Positions 1-8,520 of a stretch of DNA of 64,000 nt are shown here, piece by piece. Position 1 is the first letter of the stretch. Each line of letters starts with the position of its first letter. The notes under the pieces are model-generated. The model was not told the origin of the DNA. It searched no databases and was given only the letters and a program-made list of their open reading frames with translations. The stretch is from Cupriavidus plantarum (lineage in GTDB: Bacteria > Pseudomonadota > Gammaproteobacteria > Burkholderiales > Burkholderiaceae), in contig NZ_CAJPUX010000001.1 of NCBI RefSeq assembly GCF_905397285.1, forward strand, positions 868,001 through 932,000. Direction: 5' to 3'. Position numbers and translations under genes: made by a program.

Positions 1-1271
1 TCGCCGCCACCGGCCGTCCCGGCCCGGTCGTGGTCGATATCCCGAAAGACGTCTCGCGCAACGCATGCCGCTTCGAATATCCGAAGGCCATCGACATGCG
101 TTCGTACAACCCGGTGAACAAGGGGCATTCGGGGCAGATCCGCAAGGCCGTGGCGCTGCTGCAGCAGGCCGAGCGTCCGTATATCTATACGGGCGGCGGT
201 GTCGTGCTGGCCAACGCCAGCGACGAGCTGCGCCAGCTGGCCGCGGTGACGGGTCATCCGGTCACCAACACGCTGATGGGCCTGGGCGCGTTCCCGGGCA
301 CGAGCAAGCAGTTCCTGGGCATGCTCGGCATGCACGGCACGTATGAAGCCAACATGGCCATGCAGAACTGCGACGTGCTGATCGCGATCGGCGCGCGCTT
401 CGATGACCGCGTGATCGGCAACCCGGCGCACTTCACGTCGCAGGCCCGCAAGATCATCCACATCGACATCGACCCCTCGTCGATCTCGAAGCGAGTGAAG
501 GTGGATATTCCCATCGTCGGTAACGTCAAGGACGTGCTGCAGGAGCTCATCGCCCAGCTGCAGGCCAGCGACGTCAAGCCGAAGCGCGAAGCGCTCGCCA
601 AGTGGTGGGATCAGATCGAGCAGTGGCGTTCGGTGGACTGCCTCAAGTACGACCGCAGTTCCGAGATCATCAAGCCGCAGTACGTGGTCGAAAAGATCTG
701 GGAACTGACCAAGGGCGACGCGTTCGTCTGCTCCGACGTCGGCCAGCACCAGATGTGGGCCGCTCAGTTCTACAAGTTCGACGAACCGCGCCGCTGGATC
801 AACTCGGGCGGCCTCGGCACCATGGGTGTCGGCCTGCCGTACGCCATGGGCATCAAGAAGGCGTTCCCGAACAAGGAAGTCGTCACCATCACCGGTGAAG
901 GCTCGATCCAGATGTGCATCCAGGAACTGTCGACCTGCAAGCAGTACAACACCCCCGTCAAGATCTGCTCGCTCAACAACGGCTATCTGGGCATGGTGCG
1001 CCAGTGGCAGGAAATCGAGTACGACAACCGCTACTCGCATTCCTACATGGACGCGCTGCCTGACTTCGTCAAGCTGGCCGAGTCCTATGGCCACATCGGC
1101 ATGCGCGTCGAACGCGCGTCCGACGTGGAGCCCGCGCTGCGCGAGGCATTCCGCCTGAAGGACCGCACCGTGTTCCTGGACTTCCAGACCGACCCCACCG
1201 AGAACGTGTGGCCGATGGTTCAGGCCGGCAAGGGGATCTCCGAAATGCTGCTCGGCTCGGAGGACCTGTAA
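1..1271 (+). CDS. ilvI: Acetolactate synthase large subunit, 5' end outside window
   Basis: Catalytic subunit of acetohydroxyacid synthase, the ThDP/FAD enzyme that makes acetolactate or acetohydroxybutyrate in the first shared step of Val, Leu and Ile synthesis. The frame is open to the left edge, so the N-terminal third with the catalytic Glu is not visible; about 422 residues are seen. Visible parts are the end of the N-terminal domain (ATGRPGPVVVDIP), the FAD-binding middle domain (GMHGTYEANMAM, GARFDDRVIG) and the C-terminal ThDP domain (GEGSIQMCIQEL, YLGMVRQWQ). The ThDP/Mg motif reads GEG rather than the common GDG; from memory this is usual in Burkholderiales, so it need not mean loss of function. 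The TAA stop shares its last A with the ilvH start (TAATG), which indicates translational coupling of the two subunits. Confidence 0.97.
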   Translation, partial: AATGRPGPVVVDIPKDVSRNACRFEYPKAIDMRSYNPVNKGHSGQIRKAVALLQQAERPYIYTGGGVVLANASDELRQLAAVTGHPVTNTLMGLGAFPGTSKQFLGMLGMHGTYEANMAMQNCDVLIAIGARFDDRVIGNPAHFTSQARKIIHIDIDPSSISKRVKVDIPIVGNVKDVLQELIAQLQASDVKPKREALAKWWDQIEQWRSVDCLKYDRSSEIIKPQYVVEKIWELTKGDAFVCSDVGQHQMWAAQFYKFDEPRRWINSGGLGTMGVGLPYAMGIKKAFPNKEVVTITGEGSIQMCIQELSTCKQYNTPVKICSLNNGYLGMVRQWQEIEYDNRYSHSYMDALPDFVKLAESYGHIGMRVERASDVEPALREAFRLKDRTVFLDFQTDPTENVWPMVQAGKGISEMLLGSEDL

Positions 1272-1762
1272 TGCGACACATCATTTCCGTCCTGCTGGAA
1301 AACGAACCCGGCGCGCTGTCGCGCGTGGTGGGCCTGTTCTCCGCGCGCGGCTACAACATCGAAACGCTGACGGTGGCTCCGACCGAGGATGCTTCGCTGT
1401 CACGGATGACCATCGTGACCACGGGCTCGGATGACGTGATCGAACAGATCACGAAGCATCTGAACCGCCTGGTCGAGGTGGTCAAGGTTGTGGACCTGAC
1501 CGAAGGCGCGCACATCGAGCGCGAGCTGATGCTCGTGAAGGTGCGCGCGGTCGGCAAGGAACGCGAGGAGATGAAGCGTACCGCGGACATCTTCCGCGGC
1601 CGCATCATCGATGTGACCGAGAAAACGTACACCATCGAACTGACCGGCAACGGCGGCAAGCTGGATGCGTTCCTCGACGCGATCGACCGTACGGCGATCC
1701 TGGAGACCGTTCGCACGGGCGGCTCCGGTATCGGTCGCGGCGAGCGCATCCTGAAGGTCTGA
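1271..1762 (+). CDS. ilvH: Acetolactate synthase small (regulatory) subunit
   Basis: Regulatory subunit of acetohydroxyacid synthase; in this family it activates the large subunit and carries the valine feedback site. The 163-residue product begins with an ACT domain (ISVLLENEPGALSRVVGLFS, residues ~4-23) followed by the second ACT-like C-terminal half, the usual length for IlvH. The ATG at 1271 overlaps the ilvI stop by one base. A longer in-frame reading from further upstream would run into ilvI and is rejected. It is followed after 84 bp by ilvC. Confidence 0.97.
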   Translation: MRHIISVLLENEPGALSRVVGLFSARGYNIETLTVAPTEDASLSRMTIVTTGSDDVIEQITKHLNRLVEVVKVVDLTEGAHIERELMLVKVRAVGKEREEMKRTADIFRGRIIDVTEKTYTIELTGNGGKLDAFLDAIDRTAILETVRTGGSGIGRGERILKV

Positions 1763-2863
<1,101 letters not shown>

Positions 2864-2918
2864 GCACGCGCCGCAAGGCAGCGTGGCCGCGCGCGACAGG
2901 GCGGCCACCTTGCCCCGC

Positions 2919-2995
2919 AGCCGCCCAGTGCACCGCCCACCCCCACCGTGAATGACGGCGGGTGCGATTTTGGCGGTGGCTGGGCGGCTTTTTGT
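2919..2995 (+). terminator. Intrinsic terminator after ilvC
   Basis: AGCCGCCCAG...CACCGCC (2919-2936) pairs with GGCGGTGGCTGGGCGGCT (2972-2989), apart from a small mismatch, and is followed directly by a T-run (TTTTTG). The loop is about 35 nt. It separates the ilv operon from psd-pssA. Confidence 0.8.
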
Positions 2996-3033
2996 TATCC
3001 TGTCGCCGTGAATGAACTTCTGACCCTATTTGC

Positions 3034-3687
3034 ATGAACTATCCTCATCCGCTGATCGCCCGTGAAGGCTGGCCGTTCCTGGCCGGCGCATTCGTCATCT
3101 CGCTGCTGGTGCACGTCAGCGCGGGCTTCTGGTGGGCGCTGCCGCTGTGGATCATCACGCTGTTCGTGCTGCAATTCTTCCGCGATCCGCCGCGCCCGAT
3201 TCCTTCGGCCCCGAACGCGATCCTCGCGCCGGCCGATGGCCGCATCGTCGTGGTCGAGAAGACGCAGGATCCGTACGCGGGCCGCGAAGCCCTCAAGATC
3301 AGCGTGTTCATGAACGTGTTCAACGTCCACTCGAACCGTTCTTCGCTCGACGGCAAGGTCGAGAAGCTTGAATACTTCCCCGGCAAGTTCGTCAACGCGG
3401 ACCTCGACAAGGCCTCCGTGGAAAACGAGCGCAACGCGCTGGTCATCCGCCGCGCCGGCGATGGCCAGATCGTCACGCTCGTGCAGGTGGCGGGTTTGGT
3501 GGCGCGCCGGATCCTGTGCTACACCAAGGTGGGTGACACGCTGTCGCGCGGCCAGCGCTACGGCTTCATCCGCTTCGGCTCGCGCGTGGACGTGTACCTG
3601 CCCGTGGATGCGCGCCCGCGCGTGACGATCGGCGAGAAGGTCTCGGCTTCGTCCACGGTGCTCGCCGAACTCGACGTACTGCAATAA
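3034..3687 (+). CDS. psd: Phosphatidylserine decarboxylase proenzyme
   Basis: Membrane-associated pyruvoyl enzyme that decarboxylates phosphatidylserine to phosphatidylethanolamine. The 217-residue product belongs to the short PSD type. A hydrophobic stretch at residues ~14-47 anchors it to the inner membrane, and the self-cleavage site is the G182-S183-R motif in RFGSRVDVY, where Ser183 would become the pyruvoyl group. The conserved [11 protein letters not shown] stretch lies near residue 92. It is followed 24 bp downstream by pssA, the enzyme that makes its substrate, so the two form a phosphatidylethanolamine operon. Confidence 0.96.
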   Translation: MNYPHPLIAREGWPFLAGAFVISLLVHVSAGFWWALPLWIITLFVLQFFRDPPRPIPSAPNAILAPADGRIVVVEKTQDPYAGREALKISVFMNVFNVHSNRSSLDGKVEKLEYFPGKFVNADLDKASVENERNALVIRRAGDGQIVTLVQVAGLVARRILCYTKVGDTLSRGQRYGFIRFGSRVDVYLPVDARPRVTIGEKVSASSTVLAELDVLQ

Positions 3688-3711
3688 GCCGCCCCGGGAC
3701 AGGAGACTGGC

Positions 3712-4620
3712 ATGGGTGCCTTCAATCGCCGCAACAAGCGGGCGAACAATGGCAACGTGACGCATTTGCGTCCGTTCCGCCATAACCAGTTGCGCAACGA
3801 CAGCGCGTACGACAGCGGCTTCAACGACGGCGGCTTCGACGACGTCGAGGAGCACGACGACGAGTACGTGCGTCCCCGGCCGCGCCGGCGGGGCATCTAT
3901 CTGCTGCCCAATGCGTTCACGACGGCCGCGCTGTTCGCGGGCTTCTTCGCGATCGTGCAGGCGATGAACATGCGCTTCGACGCCGCGGCGATCGCGATCT
4001 TCGCGGCGATGGTGCTCGACGGCATGGACGGCCGCGTGGCGCGCATCACGAACACGCAGAGCGCATTCGGCGAGCAGTACGACTCGCTGTCCGACATGAC
4101 GTCGTTCGGCGTGGCGCCCGCGCTCGTGATGTACGAATGGATCCTGCACGACCTCGGCAAGTGGGGCTGGATCGCCGCCTTCGTGTACTGCACGTGCGCG
4201 GCGCTGCGTCTCGCGCGCTTCAACGCGAATATCGGCGTGGTCGACAAGCGCTTCTTCCAGGGCTTGCCTAGCCCGGCCGCGGCAGCGCTCGTCGCCGGCT
4301 TCGTCTGGCTCGCGATCGACAACAAGCTGCCCGTGAAGGAGCTGTGGATGCCGTGGGCGGCGTTCGGCATCACGCTGTACGCGGGGCTGTCGATGGTCTC
4401 CAATGCGCCGTTCTACAGCGGCAAGGCGCTCGACGTGCGCTACCGCGTGCCGTTCGGCATGATGGTGCTGCTGCTCGTGCTGTTCGTCGTGGTGTCGACC
4501 GATCCGCCGGTCGCGCTGTTCGGCCTGTTCGTGGCGTACGCGATTTCGGGCTATCTGCTCTGGGCGTGGCGCGCGGCGCATGGCGAGGCAGGCGGCGTGC
4601 GAAAGAGCGGGGGACGCTGA
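3712..4620 (+). CDS. pssA: CDP-diacylglycerol-serine O-phosphatidyltransferase
   Basis: Integral membrane CDP-alcohol phosphatidyltransferase that makes phosphatidylserine from CDP-diacylglycerol and serine, the substrate of the upstream psd product. The signature D-G-x2-A-R-x8-G-x3-D-x3-D is complete: D106 G107, A110 R111, G120, D124, D128. About eight hydrophobic segments follow. The first ~60 residues are a polar, charged tail (Asp/Glu-rich at 43-52, then Arg-rich) that precedes the catalytic core. The ATG at 3712 has a GGACAGGAG ribosome-binding site. Confidence 0.95.
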   Translation: MGAFNRRNKRANNGNVTHLRPFRHNQLRNDSAYDSGFNDGGFDDVEEHDDEYVRPRPRRRGIYLLPNAFTTAALFAGFFAIVQAMNMRFDAAAIAIFAAMVLDGMDGRVARITNTQSAFGEQYDSLSDMTSFGVAPALVMYEWILHDLGKWGWIAAFVYCTCAALRLARFNANIGVVDKRFFQGLPSPAAAALVAGFVWLAIDNKLPVKELWMPWAAFGITLYAGLSMVSNAPFYSGKALDVRYRVPFGMMVLLLVLFVVVSTDPPVALFGLFVAYAISGYLLWAWRAAHGEAGGVRKSGGR

Positions 4621-4642
4621 CCGTCGCCCGCGACCGAGGTTG

Positions 4643-4673
4643 TTGATTGACGTTTGATTGACCTTGATTCGAC
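4643..4673. repeat. Three phased direct repeats upstream of the BON-LysM gene
   Basis: TTGATTGAC occurs at 4643-4651 and 4654-4662, and a variant TTGATTCGAC at 4664-4673. The starts are 11 and 10 bp apart, one helical turn, immediately before the AAGGAG ribosome-binding site of the next gene. Such phased repeats are typical of response-regulator binding sites; no regulator is identified. Confidence 0.5.
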
Positions 4674-4688
4674 CGTAAGGAGAATGTC

Positions 4689-5189
4689 ATGGGCATGTTC
4701 GACTTCATCAGGGAAGCGGGAGAGAAACTGTTCGGCAAGGGCGAAGCCAAGGCGGCGCAGGATGCCGCCAGGGCGGATGCGTCCACCGAAAAGGTCGAGG
4801 CCGCCAATCGTGCGGCGGGCGACGCGATCGAGGCGTACATCAGGCAGATGGGCCTCGAGGCCACGGGCCTGACCGTCACGGTGGACGGATCGCAGGGCAA
4901 GGTGACCGTGTTCGGCGTGGCGCCGGATCAGGCCACGCGGGAGAAGATCATCCTCTGCTGCGGCAACGTCGAGGGCGTGGATCAGGTCGAGGACAAGATG
5001 TCCGTGAACGTGGAAACCGCCGAGTCGCAGTGGCATACGGTGGTGAAGGGCGACACGCTCTGGGCGATCTCGCAAGCGGCGTATGGAAACGGCGCCGACT
5101 ACAACCGGATCTTCGAGGCGAACAAACCGATGCTCACGCATCCGGACAAGATTTATCCGGGGCAGAAGCTGCGGATCCCGCCTAAATAG
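4689..5189 (+). CDS. kbp: BON and LysM domain protein (Kbp/YgaU family)
   Basis: A 166-residue protein with the architecture of E. coli Kbp (YgaU), a cytoplasmic potassium-binding protein: an N-terminal FDFIREAGEKLFG segment, a BON domain at about 42-108 and a C-terminal LysM domain at about 115-163 (HTVVKGDTLWAISQAAYG ... IYPGQKLRIP). There is no signal peptide. The family role is potassium sensing or stress adaptation; that this copy does the same is inferred from architecture. The ATG at 4689 follows a strong TAAGGAG site. Three phased TTGATTGAC repeats lie directly upstream and suggest regulation independent of pssA. Confidence 0.88.
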   Translation: MGMFDFIREAGEKLFGKGEAKAAQDAARADASTEKVEAANRAAGDAIEAYIRQMGLEATGLTVTVDGSQGKVTVFGVAPDQATREKIILCCGNVEGVDQVEDKMSVNVETAESQWHTVVKGDTLWAISQAAYGNGADYNRIFEANKPMLTHPDKIYPGQKLRIPPK

Positions 5190-5205
5190 GCGCCCACCCC
5201 GTCAG

Positions 5206-5234
5206 TTGCACGGTTAAAGCAAAAGCGCTATAGT
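5206..5234 (+). promoter_or_regulatory. Sigma-70 promoter for the leuA leader
   Basis: TTGCAC (5206-5211) and TATAGT (5229-5234) are separated by exactly 17 bp. The expected start is around 5241-5242, which coincides with the ATG of the leader peptide, so the transcript may be leaderless. Confidence 0.75.
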
Positions 5235-5241
5235 CGCCGAC

Positions 5242-5349
5242 ATGATTTCGCTGCAATCCCTTTTCTCGCTCGCATCGATCGCCCCGATCGCATCGATCGC
5301 CCTGCTGGGTGGCCTACTAGGCGACCGGGTCGGGACGCGCGCGCGCTGA
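5242..5349 (+). CDS. Putative leucine leader peptide (attenuator) upstream of leuA
   Basis: A 35-codon frame starting at the predicted transcription start and ending 49 bp before an intrinsic terminator. It has seven Leu (positions 4, 7, 10, 21, 22, 25, 26) and four Ile. Codons 25-26 are CTA CTA (5314-5319), rare leucine codons in a high-GC genome; tandem rare Leu codons are the control codons of the enterobacterial leu leader. A stem formed by CGCGCTG-A-GGGAA (5342-5354) and TTTCCCAGCGCG (5367-5378) overlaps its stop codon. No ribosome-binding site precedes the ATG. I could not derive a convincing antiterminator pairing, so the exact mechanism is open. It was too short for routine gene calling. 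Confidence 0.6.
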   Translation: MISLQSLFSLASIAPIASIALLGGLLGDRVGTRAR

Positions 5350-5397
5350 GGGAAGACAGGAACCCATTTCCCAGCGCGAAATCCACAAGGATTCTTC

Positions 5398-5436
5398 AAC
5401 GCCCCGGCCTGCATCCACTGCACGCCGGGGCGTTTT
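5398..5436 (+). terminator. Attenuator terminator in the leuA leader
   Basis: AACGCCCCGGC (5398-5408) pairs perfectly with GCCGGGGCGTT (5424-5434), followed by TTTT. It lies 55 bp upstream of the leuA ATG and downstream of the leader peptide, so readthrough is required for leuA expression from the promoter at 5206-5234. Confidence 0.82.
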
Positions 5437-5491
5437 GCATTGAACTTCGGCATGGGCCGGCACAAACAATAAAGTCTCAGGAGCTCCACAA

Positions 5492-7033
5492 ATGTCTGAC
5501 AAACTCATCATTTTCGATACGACCTTGCGCGACGGCGAACAATCGCCGGGCGCTTCGATGACGCGCGAAGAGAAGATCCGCATCGCGCGCCAGCTGGAGC
5601 GCCTGAAGGTCGACGTGATCGAGGCCGGCTTTGCGGCGAGCTCCAATGGCGACTTCGAAGCGATCCGCTCGATCGCGCAGGTGGTCAAGGATTCGACGAT
5701 CTGCTCGCTGGCCCGGGCCAACGACAAGGACATCGCGCGCGCGGCCGAGGCCCTCAAGCCCGCCAACTCGTTCCGGATCCACACGTTCATCGCGACCTCC
5801 GCGCTGCACATGGAGAAGAAGCTGCGCATGACGCCGGACCAGGTGTACGAGCAGGCGCGCCTGGCGGTGCGTTTCGCGCGCCAGTTCACGGACGACATCG
5901 AGTTCTCGCCGGAAGACGGCAGCCGCTCGGACATGGACTTCCTGTGCCGCGTGCTGGAGGGTGTGATTGCCGAAGGGGCGACCACGATCAACCTGCCCGA
6001 CACGGTCGGCTACGCGGTGCCCGAAGGCTACGCGGGCCTGATCCGTTCCGTACGGGAGCGGATTCCGAACTCGGACAAGGCCGTGTGGTCCGTCCACTGC
6101 CATAACGACCTCGGCATGGCCGTGGCGAACTCGCTGGCCGCCGTGAAGCTCGGCGGCGCGCGCCAGATCGAGTGCACGATCAATGGCCTGGGCGAACGTG
6201 CCGGCAACACCAGCCTCGAAGAAGTCGTGATGGCCGTGAAGACGCGCCGCGACTACTTCGACATGGACGTCGGCATCGATACCACGCAGATCGTGCCCGC
6301 TTCCAAGCTTGTCTCGCAGATCACCGGTTTCGTGGTGCAGCCGAACAAGGCGGTGGTCGGCGCCAATGCGTTCGCGCATGCATCGGGCATCCACCAGGAT
6401 GGCGTGCTCAAGGCGCGCGACACGTACGAGATCATGCGTGCGGAAGACGTGGGCTGGACGGCCAACAAGATCGTGCTGGGCAAGCTGTCGGGCCGCAATG
6501 CATTCAAGCAGCGCCTGCAGGAACTGGGCATCGAGCTGGAGAGCGAAGCCGAAATCAACGCGGCGTTCGCGCGCTTCAAGGAACTCGCCGACCAGAAGGC
6601 CGAAATCTTCGATGAGGACATCGAAGCCATCGTATCGGGCGAGGCGAGCGACGCGTCCAACGATCACTATCGTTTCGTGTCGCTGTCGCAGCGCTCGGAG
6701 ACCGGTGAGCGCCCGCACGCGCGCGTGGTGTTCACGATGGACGGCCAGGAGCATGCCAGCGAAGGCGACGGCAACGGTCCCGTGGATGCGACGCTGCATG
6801 CGATCGAAGGCAAGGTGTCCAGCGGCGCGGAACTCGTGCTGTATTCGGTGAACGCGATCACGACCGGCACGCAGGCGCAGGGCGAAGTGACCGTGCGCCT
6901 GTCGAAGGGCGGCCGCATCGTCAACGGGGTGGGCACCGATCCCGATATCGTGGCCGCATCGGCCAAGGCCTATCTCGCCGCGCTGAACAAGCTGCACGAC
7001 AAGGCCGTGCAGAAGATCAACCCGCAAATCTGA
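5492..7033 (+). CDS. leuA: 2-isopropylmalate synthase
   Basis: Condenses acetyl-CoA with 2-oxoisovalerate in the first committed step of leucine synthesis. The 513-residue product has the family order: a TIM-barrel catalytic domain opening with [16 protein letters not shown] (residues 7-22), the divalent-metal motif HCHNDLGMA (~203), the GLGERAGN loop (~233), and a C-terminal LeuA dimer/allosteric domain that binds leucine for feedback inhibition. The ATG at 5492 has a CAGGAGCT ribosome-binding site. It stands apart from ilvIHC and has its own leader, with a promoter, a Leu-rich peptide and a terminator, so attenuation is likely in addition to feedback. A terminator follows at 7051-7089. Confidence 0.98.
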   Translation: MSDKLIIFDTTLRDGEQSPGASMTREEKIRIARQLERLKVDVIEAGFAASSNGDFEAIRSIAQVVKDSTICSLARANDKDIARAAEALKPANSFRIHTFIATSALHMEKKLRMTPDQVYEQARLAVRFARQFTDDIEFSPEDGSRSDMDFLCRVLEGVIAEGATTINLPDTVGYAVPEGYAGLIRSVRERIPNSDKAVWSVHCHNDLGMAVANSLAAVKLGGARQIECTINGLGERAGNTSLEEVVMAVKTRRDYFDMDVGIDTTQIVPASKLVSQITGFVVQPNKAVVGANAFAHASGIHQDGVLKARDTYEIMRAEDVGWTANKIVLGKLSGRNAFKQRLQELGIELESEAEINAAFARFKELADQKAEIFDEDIEAIVSGEASDASNDHYRFVSLSQRSETGERPHARVVFTMDGQEHASEGDGNGPVDATLHAIEGKVSSGAELVLYSVNAITTGTQAQGEVTVRLSKGGRIVNGVGTDPDIVAASAKAYLAALNKLHDKAVQKINPQI

Positions 7034-7050
7034 CCTGGATCCCTGCGATC

Positions 7051-7089
7051 GCCCGCCACGCGCTCACAAGGCGCGCCGGCGGGCTTTTT
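7051..7089 (+). terminator. Intrinsic terminator after leuA
   Basis: GCCCGCC (7051-7057) pairs with GGCGGGC (7078-7084), followed by TTTTT (7085-7089). It lies between the ends of leuA and the convergent lipoprotein gene. Confidence 0.8.
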
Positions 7090-7091
7090 CG

Positions 7092-7658
7092 TTAGCGCTC
7101 GGGGCGATCGCGCAGCGGGTCGGGCGTGATCTGCGTCTGGCGCAGCACGCCCGCGTCGTCGAAGTAAAAGTTGAACATCGAGTACCACATCCGGTCCTGG
7201 AAGAAGCGGTAGGTCCAGACCTCGCGCTTCATGATCGGAAAGTACTGGTTGGGCTCCCGCGGCGCGCCGTAATGCTCGAGCACATCCTGCTTGGTCCATA
7301 CGTTGACCTGTGCCTTGTAGAGCTCTTCCGTGGTCAGCATGTTGCGGAAGTCCGCCAGATTGCCGTTGCGGTCGAACGTCGCGGCGTAGGCGTCCTCGCC
7401 GAGCGGTTGCGTGGAGTAGATCCAGCGCGTGGTGCCGTCCTTGAGCCGGAACATGTCGGTCGGCTGGCCAAACGTGGCGCGTACGGCGGATTCGGGCTGT
7501 CCGATCAGCTTCTGGCCGGTCTGGACCGGCGCCAGCGTCGAGCAGGCGGTGAGGGCGGCGACTGTGGCGGCCAGCGCGACGCTGGCGGCGATGCGCCGAA
7601 CGAGGCGGCCGGCACCCGAGGCGCGAGAAGAAAGCAGGGAGGTCGTGGTGGAGCGCAT
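7092..7658 (-). CDS. BamE/SmpA-like outer membrane lipoprotein
   Basis: A 188-residue lipoprotein. The start chosen (7658) gives a signal peptide with Arg-rich n-region, a hydrophobic core (residues ~23-36) and the lipobox LTAC with Cys39; longer upstream reading would have no signal peptide. The mature part has two related stretches: LIGQPESAVRATFGQPTDMF...WIYS (51-81), which resembles the SmpA/OmlA motif of BamE, and KQDVLEHYGAPREPNQYF...WTYRFF (123-153). BamE belongs to the outer membrane protein assembly complex; this protein is longer and has two repeats, so I do not assign bamE itself. It is on the opposite strand, convergent with leuA and divergent from rpsO. Confidence 0.82.
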   Translation of the reverse strand: MRSTTTSLLSSRASGAGRLVRRIAASVALAATVAALTACSTLAPVQTGQKLIGQPESAVRATFGQPTDMFRLKDGTTRWIYSTQPLGEDAYAATFDRNGNLADFRNMLTTEELYKAQVNVWTKQDVLEHYGAPREPNQYFPIMKREVWTYRFFQDRMWYSMFNFYFDDAGVLRQTQITPDPLRDRPER

Positions 7659-7742
7659 GGCGGAGCGGAATACCCGGAGATTACCGAAGTGTAGTCCTTT
7701 GGGGCGGCTTGGGGGCCACACGCGGCCTGCCGGACTGCCAGT

Positions 7743-7771
7743 TTCGCCACGCGCGGGAATTCGGCTATAAT
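7743..7771 (+). promoter_or_regulatory. Promoter upstream of rpsO
   Basis: A perfect TATAAT -10 box is at 7766-7771. The -35 position at 17 bp spacing (TTCGCC, 7743-7748) is weak. The predicted transcript has a 5' UTR of about 100 nt before the rpsO ATG, long enough for the S15 autoregulation known for this gene. Confidence 0.6.
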
Positions 7772-7877
7772 GCGCGGCTATCGTTTGCCGGCCTCCCGGC
7801 GGGCGATGGAGCTGGCACGACACCGGCGGCGCATCCCGTGCTGCGGTGTTCGCAAGTGAAACAATAAGGAAATCATC

Positions 7878-8147
7878 ATGGCAGTCGCCGATATCAACAA
7901 GTCCGAAGTCATCAAGCAGTTCGCGCGCGGCACGAACGACACGGGTAGCCCCGAAGTTCAGGTGGCCCTGCTGACCACCCGCATCAACGAACTGACCCCG
8001 CACTTCAAGGCCAACATGAAGGATCACCACAGCCGCCGCGGTCTGCTGCGCATGGTGAGCCGTCGTCGTCGCCTGCTGGACTACCTCAAGGCCAGCGATG
8101 CGGATCGTTATCGCGCCCTGATCGAAAAGCTGGGTCTGCGCAAGTAA
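7878..8147 (+). CDS. rpsO: 30S ribosomal protein S15
   Basis: An 89-residue S15 protein, which binds the central domain of 16S rRNA early in small-subunit assembly. The family signatures are present: the segment [15 protein letters not shown] (residues ~21-35), LTPHFK and [21 protein letters not shown] (50-70). The ATG at 7878 follows an AATAAGGAAATC ribosome-binding site. As in many proteobacteria it precedes pnp, here separated by its own terminator and a new promoter. Confidence 0.99.
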   Translation: MAVADINKSEVIKQFARGTNDTGSPEVQVALLTTRINELTPHFKANMKDHHSRRGLLRMVSRRRRLLDYLKASDADRYRALIEKLGLRK

Positions 8148-8234
8148 GGTTCGCCCGGATGGTGACACCGATCCTGCACGATCGCCTGCTCGATTCTGCG
8201 CACGATTGTCTGCACGGTTCCGCGTGATGCCTCG

Positions 8235-8268
8235 ATGCCTGTTTCAGCGTTGCTGAGGCAGGCATTTT
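8235..8268 (+). terminator. Intrinsic terminator after rpsO
   Basis: ATGCCTGTTTCAGC (8235-8248) pairs, with two G-U pairs, with GCTGAGGCAGGCAT (8252-8265), followed by TTTT. Confidence 0.8.
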
Positions 8269-8304
8269 GCTTTTCTGGCGGCGGGTGATCCCCGTTTGCC
8301 CCCG

Positions 8305-8333
8305 TTGCACCCTGCCGTGTAACGGAGTAAGTT
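8305..8333 (+). promoter_or_regulatory. Candidate promoter for pnp
   Basis: TTGCAC (8305-8310) and TAAGTT (8328-8333) are spaced by 17 bp, just after the rpsO terminator. The resulting pnp leader is about 180 nt and contains the inverted repeat at 8391-8434. Confidence 0.5.
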
Positions 8334-8390
8334 GTTTTGCTCTTTAGCTCCGAGACACCGGAGCCGGACCTAAGAACCGGGGCCTTGTGT

Positions 8391-8434
8391 CATTCCATCG
8401 CGCGCATCAGCACCCATGGTGGCCCGATGGAATG
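8391..8434 (+). promoter_or_regulatory. Long stem-loop in the pnp 5' leader
   Basis: CATTCCATCG (8391-8400) and CGATGGAATG (8425-8434) are perfect 10-base complements around a 24-nt loop that can pair further (ACC-CAT-GGT). In E. coli the pnp leader has a double-stranded stem cut by RNase III that mediates PNPase autoregulation; this element is in the corresponding place, 87 nt before the ATG. The functional equivalence is inference. Confidence 0.55.
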
Positions 8435-8520
8435 GCATAGCACTTCCCTGCGACCGCGGCCGGCGTGAATCCGGCAGTACGCCCGCGACTGTGAACGCGG
8501 GCGCGAATGAAGGAACGCTC

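Noticed and set aside
5242..5349. Small membrane protein gene instead of a leader peptide
   Set aside because: The hydrophobic stretch is short and followed by Arg residues, and the tandem rare Leu codons plus terminator before leuA fit attenuation better; I cannot fully exclude it.
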